Source of the DNA: Roseovarius sp. S88
Lineage (GTDB): Bacteria; Pseudomonadota; Alphaproteobacteria; Rhodobacterales; Rhodobacteraceae
NCBI RefSeq assembly: GCF_037023735.1
Contig: NZ_CP146069.1
Coordinates: 3,389,501 to 3,453,500, forward strand
DNA: 64,000 bases
Direction of reading: 5' to 3'
Shown here piece after piece: positions 25,889 through 35,342 of the stretch. Both the position numbers and the translations under genes were made by a program. The notes under the pieces were generated by a model that saw only the letters and a program-made list of their open reading frames with translations, was not told the DNA's origin and searched no databases. Position 1 is the stretch's first letter; each line of letters starts with the position of its first letter.

Positions 25889-26915
25889 CAGACGCATCCC
25901 CCAAGAGGAGATCCAGTGCCTTTTGGCGTGGCATGATCCCCGTGATCTTGCCATCTTTGTCCGCCACTGGCAGTTGATCTCTTTGATCATTCACCAACTG
26001 ACGGGCCAGTTGCTGGATCGTGTGGTGGCCGGGGACGGGCTCCCCAATGATCTCCGCGCCATTTACCGGCCCGGCCAAAACATTCGCGTGCACCACGCGC
26101 GCCTTTTCAATTTCTTCTGTGAACTTGCGAACATACGGCGTTTGCGGGTCGAGGACGATCTTGTCGGGCGTATCACACTGCTCAACCGCGCCGTCTTTCA
26201 TAATGGCAATTCGGTCAGCGAGGCGCAGGGCCTCATCAAAGTCATGGGTGATAAAGACAATGGTTTTTCCCAGCATCTCTTGAAGACGCAGGAATTCATC
26301 CTGCATCTCGCGGCGGATAAGCGGGTCAAGCGCCGAAAACGGCTCATCAAGGAACCAGATGTCGGGTTCAATCGCAAGACTTCGGGCAATGCCGACACGC
26401 TGCTGTTGACCGCCGGACAATTCGCGCGGGAAATAATCTTCGCGACCGTCGAGACCTACGAGGTTGATAACCTCAAGGGCACGTTCGCGCCTTGTGTGCC
26501 TGTCCTGCCCACGCATTTCCAGAGGAAAGGCGATGTTTTCGAGAACTGTGCGGTGTGGCAACAAGCCGAATGATTGAAACACCATGCCCATTTTCGAGCG
26601 CCGAAGTTCAATCAATTCCTTTTCCGGCAAGGCCATAATGTCTTGCCCTTCGACCTCAATCGTGCCGCCCGTGATGTCATGCAGTCGCGACAGGCAGCGC
26701 ACCAGAGTGGATTTGCCCGATCCGGACAGGCCCATAATGACAAGCATCTCGCCACGGTCCACATCCACCGTCACATCTTTGACGCCAGCAATATAACCGT
26801 CCGCGCGGATATCCTCATAGCTGCGCCCAGGCGACATCTGCGAGAGGTATTGCTTTGGGTTCGGGCCAAACAATTTCCATGCATTGCGGCAGGAAATGAC
26901 AGGGGCATCAGTCAT
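25881..26915 (-). CDS. proV: Glycine betaine/proline-type ABC importer ATPase
   Basis: A 344-residue ATPase of the ProV/OpuAA family. Walker A GLSGSGKST, Q loop VFQSFGLLPH, signature LSGGQQQR, Walker B IWFLDEP and switch FITHDFDEA are all present. The opening AWKLFGPNP is typical of ProV. The C-terminal part (from about residue 285) keeps only one recognisable CBS-like segment (QLPVADKDGKITGIM). The start lies after a terminator-like hairpin that follows the binding-protein gene. Confidence 0.93.
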   Translation of the reverse strand: MTDAPVISCRNAWKLFGPNPKQYLSQMSPGRSYEDIRADGYIAGVKDVTVDVDRGEMLVIMGLSGSGKSTLVRCLSRLHDITGGTIEVEGQDIMALPEKELIELRRSKMGMVFQSFGLLPHRTVLENIAFPLEMRGQDRHTRRERALEVINLVGLDGREDYFPRELSGGQQQRVGIARSLAIEPDIWFLDEPFSALDPLIRREMQDEFLRLQEMLGKTIVFITHDFDEALRLADRIAIMKDGAVEQCDTPDKIVLDPQTPYVRKFTEEIEKARVVHANVLAGPVNGAEIIGEPVPGHHTIQQLARQLVNDQRDQLPVADKDGKITGIMPRQKALDLLLGDASDG

Positions 26916-26974
26916 TGGGCGGTTGGTCTCTTGGGTTAAATTTCAATTGGGCCTGCGGGTATCTTGGCCCCCAG

Positions 26975-27013
26975 AAAAAAGACCCCTGCCAGATCCGAAG
27001 ACCAGACAGGGGT
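26975..27013 (-). terminator. Intrinsic terminator/attenuator after proX
   Basis: On the minus strand ACCCCTG pairs with CAGGGGT around a loop of about 18 bases, followed directly by C and six T residues. It lies about 20 bp past the binding-protein stop and before the ATPase gene. As in the Pot-like operon, it would lower expression of the membrane subunits relative to the binding protein. Confidence 0.75.
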
Positions 27014-27031
27014 GATACTCAGTCAGCTAGA

Positions 27032-28042
<1,011 letters not shown>

Positions 28043-28177
28043 TCAGCAGTATTGAGTATGACAAACGATGCCGCGTTCTCTGAATATAAAATCCGCACGC
28101 CTTGCCCCAAAAAATGTTTGGCAAAACGCCGATGTAAGCGTAGAATTTTAGGCGGGAATCTAAGGAATATTGGTGCA

Positions 28178-29107
28178 ATGCTAAAGAATCGGGCTGCATT
28201 GCCGCGACTTGACTACCTTTTGGCCTTCGAAGTGGCGGCCGAACTTGAAAGCTTTGCCGCCGCTGCCAAGCAACTCAACGTCAGCGAAACAGCGGTGAGT
28301 CGTAAGATTCGCCTGTTGGAACAGCACTACAAAAGTGCGTTATTCATACGCGGGCACCGCTCAGTCGCTTTGACGGAACAGGGTCGCAAGCTGTTGAATG
28401 GAATCACACCGGCGCTCAAGACCCTGGAACGCGTATCTGCCAGCATGTTGAGCGAACGTGGTCGCAGCACTGTACGCATGGCAGTGACAAACTCCGTGGC
28501 CTCTCTCTGGCTTATGCCGCGACTTCGCAAATTTCGTCAGGCCAACCACAACGTTACCATAAGCCTATTAGCTTCTGATCTCGATTCAGAGTGTCTTTCA
28601 GAAGATGTCGACCTGGCCATTTTACGCGGGGAAGGCGACTGGCCAGGATACGATGCCAAACTTTTGTTTGGCGAGACCGTGTATCCCGTCTGCGCTCCAG
28701 GTTATCTCGAAAACCACATCGAGATTAAATCGGTGAAAGAGTTGACCAACCATGCGCTCATTGAGGTCAGTAACAATCATACCGAATGGCTAAACTGGCA
28801 AACCTGGCTGTCAAGCAAGGGGGCCGATCCCGACAGCGTGCGTCATTCAACCTATGTCAACACATACCCGCTGGCCATTCAGGCAGCTATTGATGGTCTT
28901 GGTATTGCGCTGGGTTGGGGGCATCTTGTGGATCATCACTTGCGCGAGGGCACTTTGGTGAAACCCCTGAACGCAGAGCATGTGCGCACACAATCCGGAT
29001 ATTTCCTGTTGCGAAAGCGCGATGCGCAGCGCAGGGCAGAAAGCGAAGTTGTGACACGCTGGCTTTTACAGGAAAGTGCCGAACGCAAACGGTATGCGGC
29101 CGAGTAA
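28178..29107 (+). CDS. LysR-family regulator, GcvA-like
   Basis: A 309-residue regulator. The ATG at 28178 follows TAAGGA; a longer open frame back to 28025 is ignored. LPRLDYLLAFEVAAELESFA and LNVSETAVSRKIRLLEQHY form the HTH, as in GcvA-type proteins, then an effector domain with LDSECLSEDVDLAILRGEGDW. It is divergent from the betaine-type operon and is the likely regulator of it. No operator stands out in the 189-bp interval. Confidence 0.92.
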   Translation: MLKNRAALPRLDYLLAFEVAAELESFAAAAKQLNVSETAVSRKIRLLEQHYKSALFIRGHRSVALTEQGRKLLNGITPALKTLERVSASMLSERGRSTVRMAVTNSVASLWLMPRLRKFRQANHNVTISLLASDLDSECLSEDVDLAILRGEGDWPGYDAKLLFGETVYPVCAPGYLENHIEIKSVKELTNHALIEVSNNHTEWLNWQTWLSSKGADPDSVRHSTYVNTYPLAIQAAIDGLGIALGWGHLVDHHLREGTLVKPLNAEHVRTQSGYFLLRKRDAQRRAESEVVTRWLLQESAERKRYAAE

Positions 29108-29116
29108 CCCGATAAA

Positions 29117-30042
29117 CTAAGGGCCCGCAGCAATCAATTCGTCCACATGCACTGCCGCGCTGGCCGCCAAGGCACGCAGGTCATACCCCCCTCCAGACAG
29201 GATACGACGCGACCCTTGGCATGGGTCTTGGCGATACCGCAAAGCTTGCGCGTAACCCAGGCGAAGTCTTCTTCCAGAAAATTAAGATTCGCTAAGGGAT
29301 CATCTGCATGCGCATCAAACCCCGCCGAGACAATCACAAGCTCGGGCTTGAAAGCATCCAAAGCTGGAAACACGGCCCCTTCATAGGCCTGTCGAAATCC
29401 CGACCCGCCTGTGCCCGGAGCCAGTGGAATATTCAGCACATTGTCATGATCGCCTGTCTCGTTGGCAGCACCAGAACCAGGCCAGAGCGGCATCTGATGA
29501 GAGGACACAAAAAGCGTACGCGCCTCCGATCGCAACAAGTCCTGCGTTCCGTTGCCATGATGCACATCAAAATCTACAACAGCCACCCGTGACAACCCGT
29601 GCCGCTCAAGCGCATGCTTGGCAGCAATCGCGACGTTTCCAAAAAAGCAAAACCCCATCGGAGTCTGGGTTTCGGCGTGGTGACCCGGCGGGCGCATGGC
29701 GACGAAAGCATTCGTGGCATCACCCGACAGAACCATATCCACGGCTTTTATCGCGCCACCTGCTGCATGAAGCCCAGCACTGACAGAACCGGGTGACATC
29801 CACGTATCGGCGTCAAGCTGATTAAAACCTTGGGCAGGCCCTGCGCTTTTTATCCGGTCAATGTAGGCTTGCGGGTGGCATAACCTTAAATCCTCATCGG
29901 TCGCCTCCGGCGCATCCATTTGCAACAAGTCCTTGCCTTCCATCGCGGGCAAAAGATGCTCCAGCCGTGCAACACGCTCAGGATGTCCATCCGGTGTGAC
30001 ATGCGACAAACTGCTGTCATGCGTGATCAGGGCCGTGGTCAT
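29117..30042 (-). CDS. Histone-deacetylase-family amidohydrolase, frameshifted at the 3' end
   Basis: A zinc amidohydrolase of the HDAC/acetylpolyamine deacetylase family. Active-site motifs are RPPGHHAE, VDFDVHHGNGTQD and SAGFDAHADDP. As read, the frame ends at 29134 with an aberrant tail after CLEGG (MTCVPWRP...). If one base is added to the 6-base C run at 29186-29191 the tail becomes YDLRALAASAAVHVDELIAA, the normal end of the family, stopping at 29117 with 308 residues. So the gene has either a real late frameshift or a sequencing error. It starts divergently from the MscS gene. The substrate, perhaps an acetylated polyamine, is unknown. Confidence 0.88.
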
Positions 30043-30145
30043 GTGCGGTGTGCCTTATTGAGATTGACGTGCGCACCCTATCGCTTTGCCAAACTCTGTC
30101 CAGCCCCACCTTGTCGGCTTCTGAACGGCATGTCACAGTGACATC

Positions 30146-31531
30146 ATGGAAGAAGAAACATCTTCTCAAGCCGAGGTTGCCTCGCCCGCAGAAGTCACTG
30201 GCGCTGTTGTTGAAACGGCGGGCACTGAAGAGGCCAAGGAAGTTGCACTTGACCTATGGTCTCAGGGGGTCGACTTCCTCTATGGCCTGTTGCGTCCCTG
30301 GAATGCTTATCAGATTGGTATCGCCGTAGGGCTATTGGTTCTGGCCTATTGCCTGACAAAACTGTTCGGTCCGCGACTGCACGACTGGATGCGCACGCGC
30401 GAAGGCTGGCCCAAATGGCGCATGCGCTTTCTCGTTTTACTTCATCGGCGCTTGACGTTGATTTTCTTCGTCATTTTGATCTGGCCGGTCGTGTGGATCA
30501 TGCAAGAAGTCACCTGGCCAAGTCGAAGTTATATCCTCAGCATCATCGCCGGTCTGGCCAGCGCTTGGCTTGTCATCGCGATCCTGACGCGCCTGATCAG
30601 CAACGCGTTCGTACGAGGCGTCGTCCGCTATCTCGGCTGGGCATGGGCCACAGTCGTGATCCTTGATCTGTCCGACGAAGTGCGCACCCTTCTGGACAGT
30701 GCCGCGCTAGAGCTTGGCGGTGTGCGTTTGTCGGTCTGGTTGGTGCTTCAGGCCCTTGTGGTCATTGCTACACTGATGTTCCTCGCTCGGTTCATTTCGA
30801 CCACGTCTGCATCACGCATTAAGAACAACAAAGACATCTCGCCCTCGATGCAGGTGCTCGCGGTCAAGTTTCTACAAGTCCTGCTTTACGGAGCGGCCTT
30901 CTTCATCGGCCTGAAGGCCGTTGGTGTGGATCTGACCGGGCTTGCTGTGCTCTCAGGTGCGATTGGTGTAGGTCTGGGTTTCGGGCTTCAGAAGGTCGTC
31001 TCAAACCTTGTCTCGGGTGTGATCATCCTGCTCGACAAATCCATCAAACCCGGCGACGTGATCAGCCTTGGAGAAACCTTTGGCTGGATCAATTCTCTGG
31101 GTGCCCGCTATGTCAGCGTGGTCACGCGCGATGGTCGGGAATACCTCATCCCCAACGAGGACCTGATCACGGGTCAGGTGGTGAACTGGTCTCACTCCAA
31201 CGACTACGTCCGGCTCGATATCTACTTTGGAACGTCCTATGGATGTGATCCCCACGAGGTGCGCCGGATCGCGATCGAGGCAGCCAAAGGCGTAGACCGT
31301 GTCCTAAGCTTCAAAGCGCCTGTCTGTCATATCGTGGGGTTCGGCGATAGCAGTGTTGATTACATCCTGCGCTTCTGGATCAGTGACCCGACAGGTGGTC
31401 TCACCAATATTCGCGGCAATGTCTATCTGGCGCTTTGGGACGCCTTTCAGGAACACGATATCTCTATTCCCTTCCCGCAGCGCGAAGTTCGTTTGTTGGG
31501 CGACGAAAATACACCGCCTGTCTCTGCATGA
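30146..31531 (+). CDS. Mechanosensitive ion channel, MscS family
   Basis: A 461-residue inner-membrane channel that releases solutes on hypo-osmotic shock. An acidic N-terminal tail of about 40 residues precedes roughly five or six helices. The pore helix region is LAVLSGAIGVGLGFGLQKVV, rich in Gly and Ala, followed by the beta domain LDKSIKPGDVISLGETFGWI and YLIPNEDLITGQVVNWSH. It is larger than E. coli MscS (286 residues) through extra N-terminal helices. It is divergent from the HDAC-family gene. Confidence 0.93.
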   Translation: MEEETSSQAEVASPAEVTGAVVETAGTEEAKEVALDLWSQGVDFLYGLLRPWNAYQIGIAVGLLVLAYCLTKLFGPRLHDWMRTREGWPKWRMRFLVLLHRRLTLIFFVILIWPVVWIMQEVTWPSRSYILSIIAGLASAWLVIAILTRLISNAFVRGVVRYLGWAWATVVILDLSDEVRTLLDSAALELGGVRLSVWLVLQALVVIATLMFLARFISTTSASRIKNNKDISPSMQVLAVKFLQVLLYGAAFFIGLKAVGVDLTGLAVLSGAIGVGLGFGLQKVVSNLVSGVIILLDKSIKPGDVISLGETFGWINSLGARYVSVVTRDGREYLIPNEDLITGQVVNWSHSNDYVRLDIYFGTSYGCDPHEVRRIAIEAAKGVDRVLSFKAPVCHIVGFGDSSVDYILRFWISDPTGGLTNIRGNVYLALWDAFQEHDISIPFPQREVRLLGDENTPPVSA

Positions 31532-31693
31532 TCACATCTCGCCAGATGCCTTGATCCTTTCATTGAAATGTCACTTTTGCATTGTTACGTTTGCCTTATG
31601 CCCGGCACCGGGGCGGATCGGTGTGCAAAGAAGGAGGACAATGTCCTGTCTCTTACAGTTGATGCGGCAAACACCGCAGGGTCGGGCGCGGCT

Positions 31694-32062
31694 GTGACGG
31701 CGCCCAAAACAGTCGCAGACAGCGAAACGCAGCTGGCGCGCATCTTGACGTCTCTCAGTGAAGACAAGGCCGAAGACATCGTGCAAATCGATCTGCGCGG
31801 AAAATCTGCCATCGGCGATTTCATGATTGTGTGTACGGGCCGGTCGACGCGGCAGGTCACGTCTATTGCTGAAAAGCTGGCCGATCGTCTGAAAACGGAG
31901 CTCGGGGTCCTGACCAAAATTGAGGGCAAGGATGCTGGCGACTGGGTTTTAATCGACACAGGCGATGTCATCGTTCACATCTTCCGGCCCGAAGTGCGTG
32001 AATTTTATCAGCTTGAGAAGATGTGGGTGCCCGGCAACAAAACGGCAGCGGCAGAGAGCTGA
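31694..32062 (+). CDS. rsfS: Ribosome silencing factor RsfS
   Basis: Binds L14 of the 50S subunit and blocks subunit joining during starvation. KAEDIVQIDLRGKSAIGDFM, GRSTRQVTSIAEKL, GDWVLIDTGDVIVHIF and the C-terminal REFYQLEKMW are diagnostic. The start is uncertain. A GTG at 31694 gives 122 residues, a usual length. The strong AAGGAGGACA at 31631-31640 precedes an ATG (31641) in the wrong frame and, at ideal spacing, a CTG (31646) in the right frame. The frame is open back to an ATG at 31568 with no ribosome site. The stop is followed at once by rlmH. Confidence 0.9.
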   Translation: MTAPKTVADSETQLARILTSLSEDKAEDIVQIDLRGKSAIGDFMIVCTGRSTRQVTSIAEKLADRLKTELGVLTKIEGKDAGDWVLIDTGDVIVHIFRPEVREFYQLEKMWVPGNKTAAAES

Positions 32063-32533
32063 ATGCGCATTCACATCTGCGCGGTGGGCCGCATGCGCCA
32101 AGGCCCGGAACGCGTGATGCTGGATGACTATATAGACCGGTTTGAAAAAACGGGCCGTTCGCTTGGCTTGGGCCCGGTGGCACTCCACGAGGTCGAGGAT
32201 AAAAAAGGCATCGGCATGAAGGCCGAGGCGGAACTACTGCGTCGGACGTTTCCGGACCGAGTTCAGCTGGCCGTGCTGGATGAACGCGGCAAACTCATGA
32301 CATCTCCTCAATTTGCCGACACTCTCGCCAATTGGCGCGACGACGGACAAGCAGATGTAGCTTTTGTCATTGGCGGTGCTGACGGAATCGACCCTGCTTT
32401 GCGGCAAACAGCAAATTTCGCACTGTCTTTTGGCAAAATGGTCTGGCCGCATATGCTGGCCCGCGTGATGCTTAGCGAACAACTCTACCGCGCGGCCTCA
32501 ATCCTCTCTGGTGCACCGTACCACCGCGCCTGA
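32063..32533 (+). CDS. rlmH: 23S rRNA pseudouridine-1915 N3-methyltransferase RlmH
   Basis: A 156-residue SPOUT methyltransferase that uses SAM to methylate pseudouridine 1915 in helix 69 of 23S rRNA. The knot region is visible as VAFVIGGADGID and MLARVMLSEQLYRAASI; the length is that of the family. Its ATG touches the rsfS stop (TGAATG), so the two are coupled. The rsfS-rlmH order is very common in bacteria. Confidence 0.96.
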   Translation: MRIHICAVGRMRQGPERVMLDDYIDRFEKTGRSLGLGPVALHEVEDKKGIGMKAEAELLRRTFPDRVQLAVLDERGKLMTSPQFADTLANWRDDGQADVAFVIGGADGIDPALRQTANFALSFGKMVWPHMLARVMLSEQLYRAASILSGAPYHRA

Positions 32534-32536
32534 CAT

Positions 32537-32558
32537 GGGTATTTTTGACAAGAAAGAA
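32537..32558 (+). repeat. 22-bp intergenic repeat, copy 1
   Basis: A 22-base stretch beginning GGGTATTTTTGACAAG and ending AAAGAA starts four bases after the rlmH stop. It is identical to the minus-strand copy at 53067-53088, which also lies just 3' of a gene. The 151-bp gap before gpmI has no other feature I can support. Confidence 0.7.
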
Positions 32559-32684
32559 ACTGAAAACCTTCCTTTCATCGTCTTGAAAACACCCTCACCG
32601 AAGGCTGTGGCGTTTGCGTCAAGAAAACCGGTTCACGTACTGCAAAAGACCGGCTAGAACGCAGGCCAAGTGGCAGGAGTAACG

Positions 32685-34214
32685 ATGAGCACACCCAAAC
32701 CCGTTATCTTGTGTATTCTTGATGGCTGGGGCCTGCGCGAAGAACGTGAGGCCAACGCGCCGGTCTTGGCAAACACACCAACCATGGATCGTTTGTTCGC
32801 GACGAGTCCCAATGCCACGCTCCGAACGCATGGGCATGATGTGGGCCTACCCGATGGGCAAATGGGCAATTCCGAAGTGGGGCACCTGAATATCGGTGCC
32901 GGTCGCGTGATTGAAATGGATCTGCGCCGCATCGACCGCGCGATTGAGACCGGGACCTTTGGCGAACTGCCGGGCATCCTGCGTTTTATTGACAAGCTCA
33001 AGGCCTCTGGTGGCACGGCGCATGTTTTGGGCGTGCTTTCCGATGGGGGCGTGCATTCGCATATCGGTCATATGATTGCCACGGCCAACGCGTTGACCAA
33101 ACATGGCATCCCAGTCTCCATCCATGCCTTTACCGATGGGCGGGATGTGGCGCCTATCTCTGCCAAGATCTATCTCGAAGCCTTGCGCGCCGCCTTGCCG
33201 ATGGGCGCTCGGGTTGCCACCGTTTCAGGACGCTACTACGCCATGGACCGGGACAATCGCTGGGACCGTGTGCAACTTGCTTATGAGGCGCTGGCATTGG
33301 GGCAGGGATACACGGCGCAAACAGCCTCAGATGCCATTGACAATGCCTATGCCAAGGGACGCACGGATGAGTTCATCAAACCGCGCGTGCTGGGGAACTA
33401 TGAGGGCATGACCGACGGCGATGGCATACTGTGCCTCAATTTCCGTGCTGACCGAGCCCGCGAAATCCTGGCGGCCTTCGCCGATCCAGACTTTTCACAT
33501 TTTTCCACAGGACCGCGCCCGAAGTTTGCAGCGATTAGCGGTTTTACAGAGTATTCACGCAAACATAGCGCATATATGGACTGCATCTTTCCCGATGAGC
33601 AGCCAGTTAACACGTTAAGTTCGTGGGTGGCGCAGCATGGCAGAACTCAGTTTCATACAGCAGAAACTGAGAAATACCCCCATGTGACGTTCTTTCTGGC
33701 CGGTGGTCGCGAAGCGCCAGAAAAGGGCGAGGATCGTTATGTCGCCCCATCACCCAAAGTTGCCACTTATGATTTGCAACCCGAGATGTCGGCGGCGGAC
33801 GTGACACGGCACCTGATCGAAGCCATCAATGCGCAATACGATCTGATTGTGGTGAACTACGCCAACCCTGATATGGTCGGTCATACGGGTGATCTTGAGG
33901 CAGCTATGAAAGCTTGTGAAGCTGTTGATCAAGGGATAGCGCAAGTTCTTCGGACGCTCGAGCAGACAGGGGGCGCGATGATCATTACGGCCGACCACGG
34001 GAATTGTGAGACCATGGTCGACCCGGTCACAGGTGAGCCGCATACAGCACATACTACAAACCTGGTGCCGGTGATCCTGGTCGGCGGACCAGATGGTGTA
34101 AAGCTGCGCGATGGCGGGCGTTTGGCGGATCTTGCACCCAGTGTGCTGGAACTGATGCAGTTGCCGAAACCACCCGAAATGACTGGTGAGAGCCTTTTGA
34201 TATGCGCGGACTGA
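32685..34214 (+). CDS. gpmI: 2,3-bisphosphoglycerate-independent phosphoglycerate mutase
   Basis: Glycolytic interconversion of 3- and 2-phosphoglycerate using two metal ions. The 509 residues match the family. CILDGWGLRE has the first metal Asp, and MGNSEVGHLNIGAGR contains the catalytic Ser. DGRDVAP, GRYYAMDRDNRWDR and ITADHGNCE are also conserved. The ATG at 32685 has AGGAGT upstream, while the open frame from a GTG at 32670 has none. The 3' end overlaps the EnvC-like gene by 13 bases. Confidence 0.96.
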   Translation: MSTPKPVILCILDGWGLREEREANAPVLANTPTMDRLFATSPNATLRTHGHDVGLPDGQMGNSEVGHLNIGAGRVIEMDLRRIDRAIETGTFGELPGILRFIDKLKASGGTAHVLGVLSDGGVHSHIGHMIATANALTKHGIPVSIHAFTDGRDVAPISAKIYLEALRAALPMGARVATVSGRYYAMDRDNRWDRVQLAYEALALGQGYTAQTASDAIDNAYAKGRTDEFIKPRVLGNYEGMTDGDGILCLNFRADRAREILAAFADPDFSHFSTGPRPKFAAISGFTEYSRKHSAYMDCIFPDEQPVNTLSSWVAQHGRTQFHTAETEKYPHVTFFLAGGREAPEKGEDRYVAPSPKVATYDLQPEMSAADVTRHLIEAINAQYDLIVVNYANPDMVGHTGDLEAAMKACEAVDQGIAQVLRTLEQTGGAMIITADHGNCETMVDPVTGEPHTAHTTNLVPVILVGGPDGVKLRDGGRLADLAPSVLELMQLPKPPEMTGESLLICAD

Positions 34215-35335
34215 TTGCAGGTCTCGGCGCTGCGTTGTTAAGTGCGACTTTGGTCTGGGCCGAGACAGATCCTGCCGAGGCTGCGCGAGAAGCGGCACAA
34301 CGTCTTGGCCGTGCGTCATCAATGTTGAACGACGCCGAAAACGCGCGCAATCGGGTTAAGGCACTGACCGAAACAATTCATGCCTATGAAGACGGGTTGC
34401 AGGCGATGCGCGAAGGCTTGCGGCGGGCGAATATCCGCGAAGAAACCTTGTCCCGTGAATTGCAATCGCGGGATGCTGAAATCGGTCAGTTGCTGGGCGT
34501 GCTGCAAAGCATTGGGCAGACGCGGGGTCCGGTGGTCCTTTTGCACCCGTCCGGTCCTGTGGGCACAGCACGGTCTGGCATGATCCTCTCGGATGTGGCA
34601 CCGGCCCTGGATCTGCGGGCGAAAGAGCTTCGTGAGCGCTTGGAGGAAGTCACTGTCCTCCGCCAGCTCCAGGAAAGCGCTGTCGAGACTTTGCGAGAAG
34701 GATTGCAAGGCGCACAAACGGCAAGATCTGAACTGAGCAAAGCGGTCGCTGACCGCACTGATTTGCCGCGCCGTTTCGCTGAAGATCCTGTCAAAACAGC
34801 GCTACTTCTGGCGTCATCTGAAACCCTTGAAGGTTTTGCCAGCGGGCTTGCCGGGACCGCTGTGAATGAAGTGCCCGGGTCTTTGCCAACGATCTCCGAC
34901 CGCAAGGGGGAACTTGCGCTTCCGGTGGATGGACGTGTGCTGCGCAGAGCCAATGAACGAGATGCAGCGGGTATTTCGCGCCCCGGAATTGTCGTCGCAA
35001 CCCGCCCCGGTGCGCTTGTCACGCTGCCTGCGCCCGCTACGTTGCGCTATAGAGGCCCGTTGCTGGACTACGGAAATGTCGTCATCCTTGAGCCTGAGGC
35101 GGGAATTCTGCTGGTCTTTGCGGGTCTCGATGTGGTCTATGGAGCAGCAGGCGAGGTTTTGCCCGGAGGCAGCCCCGTGGGTCTTATGGGGGGTGAGGAT
35201 ACAGGTTCTGACGCTCTGTTGATCGAAAATGGCAAAGACGCGGGTGCCGAACGAAGCCAAACCCTCTATATTGAGATACGAGAAGACAACACACCCGTCG
35301 ACCCAGAGACGTGGTTCCTGACTGATGAAGGATAG
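34202..35335 (+). CDS. envC: Murein hydrolase activator, EnvC-like with degenerate M23 domain
   Basis: A 377-residue periplasmic protein. A signal peptide (LIAGLGAALLSATLVWA) is followed by about 200 residues of coiled coil rich in Ala, Glu, Arg and Gln, then a C-terminal LytM/M23 fold. The zinc-binding motifs are lost: where active enzymes have a DHG-type turn and YAHL, this protein has LEPEAG and FAGL. That fits a non-catalytic activator of amidases at the division site. The start overlaps the end of gpmI and the stop is 7 bases before ctpA, so the genes are coupled. Confidence 0.88.
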   Translation: MRGLIAGLGAALLSATLVWAETDPAEAAREAAQRLGRASSMLNDAENARNRVKALTETIHAYEDGLQAMREGLRRANIREETLSRELQSRDAEIGQLLGVLQSIGQTRGPVVLLHPSGPVGTARSGMILSDVAPALDLRAKELRERLEEVTVLRQLQESAVETLREGLQGAQTARSELSKAVADRTDLPRRFAEDPVKTALLLASSETLEGFASGLAGTAVNEVPGSLPTISDRKGELALPVDGRVLRRANERDAAGISRPGIVVATRPGALVTLPAPATLRYRGPLLDYGNVVILEPEAGILLVFAGLDVVYGAAGEVLPGGSPVGLMGGEDTGSDALLIENGKDAGAERSQTLYIEIREDNTPVDPETWFLTDEG

Positions 35336-35342
35336 AAACCCG

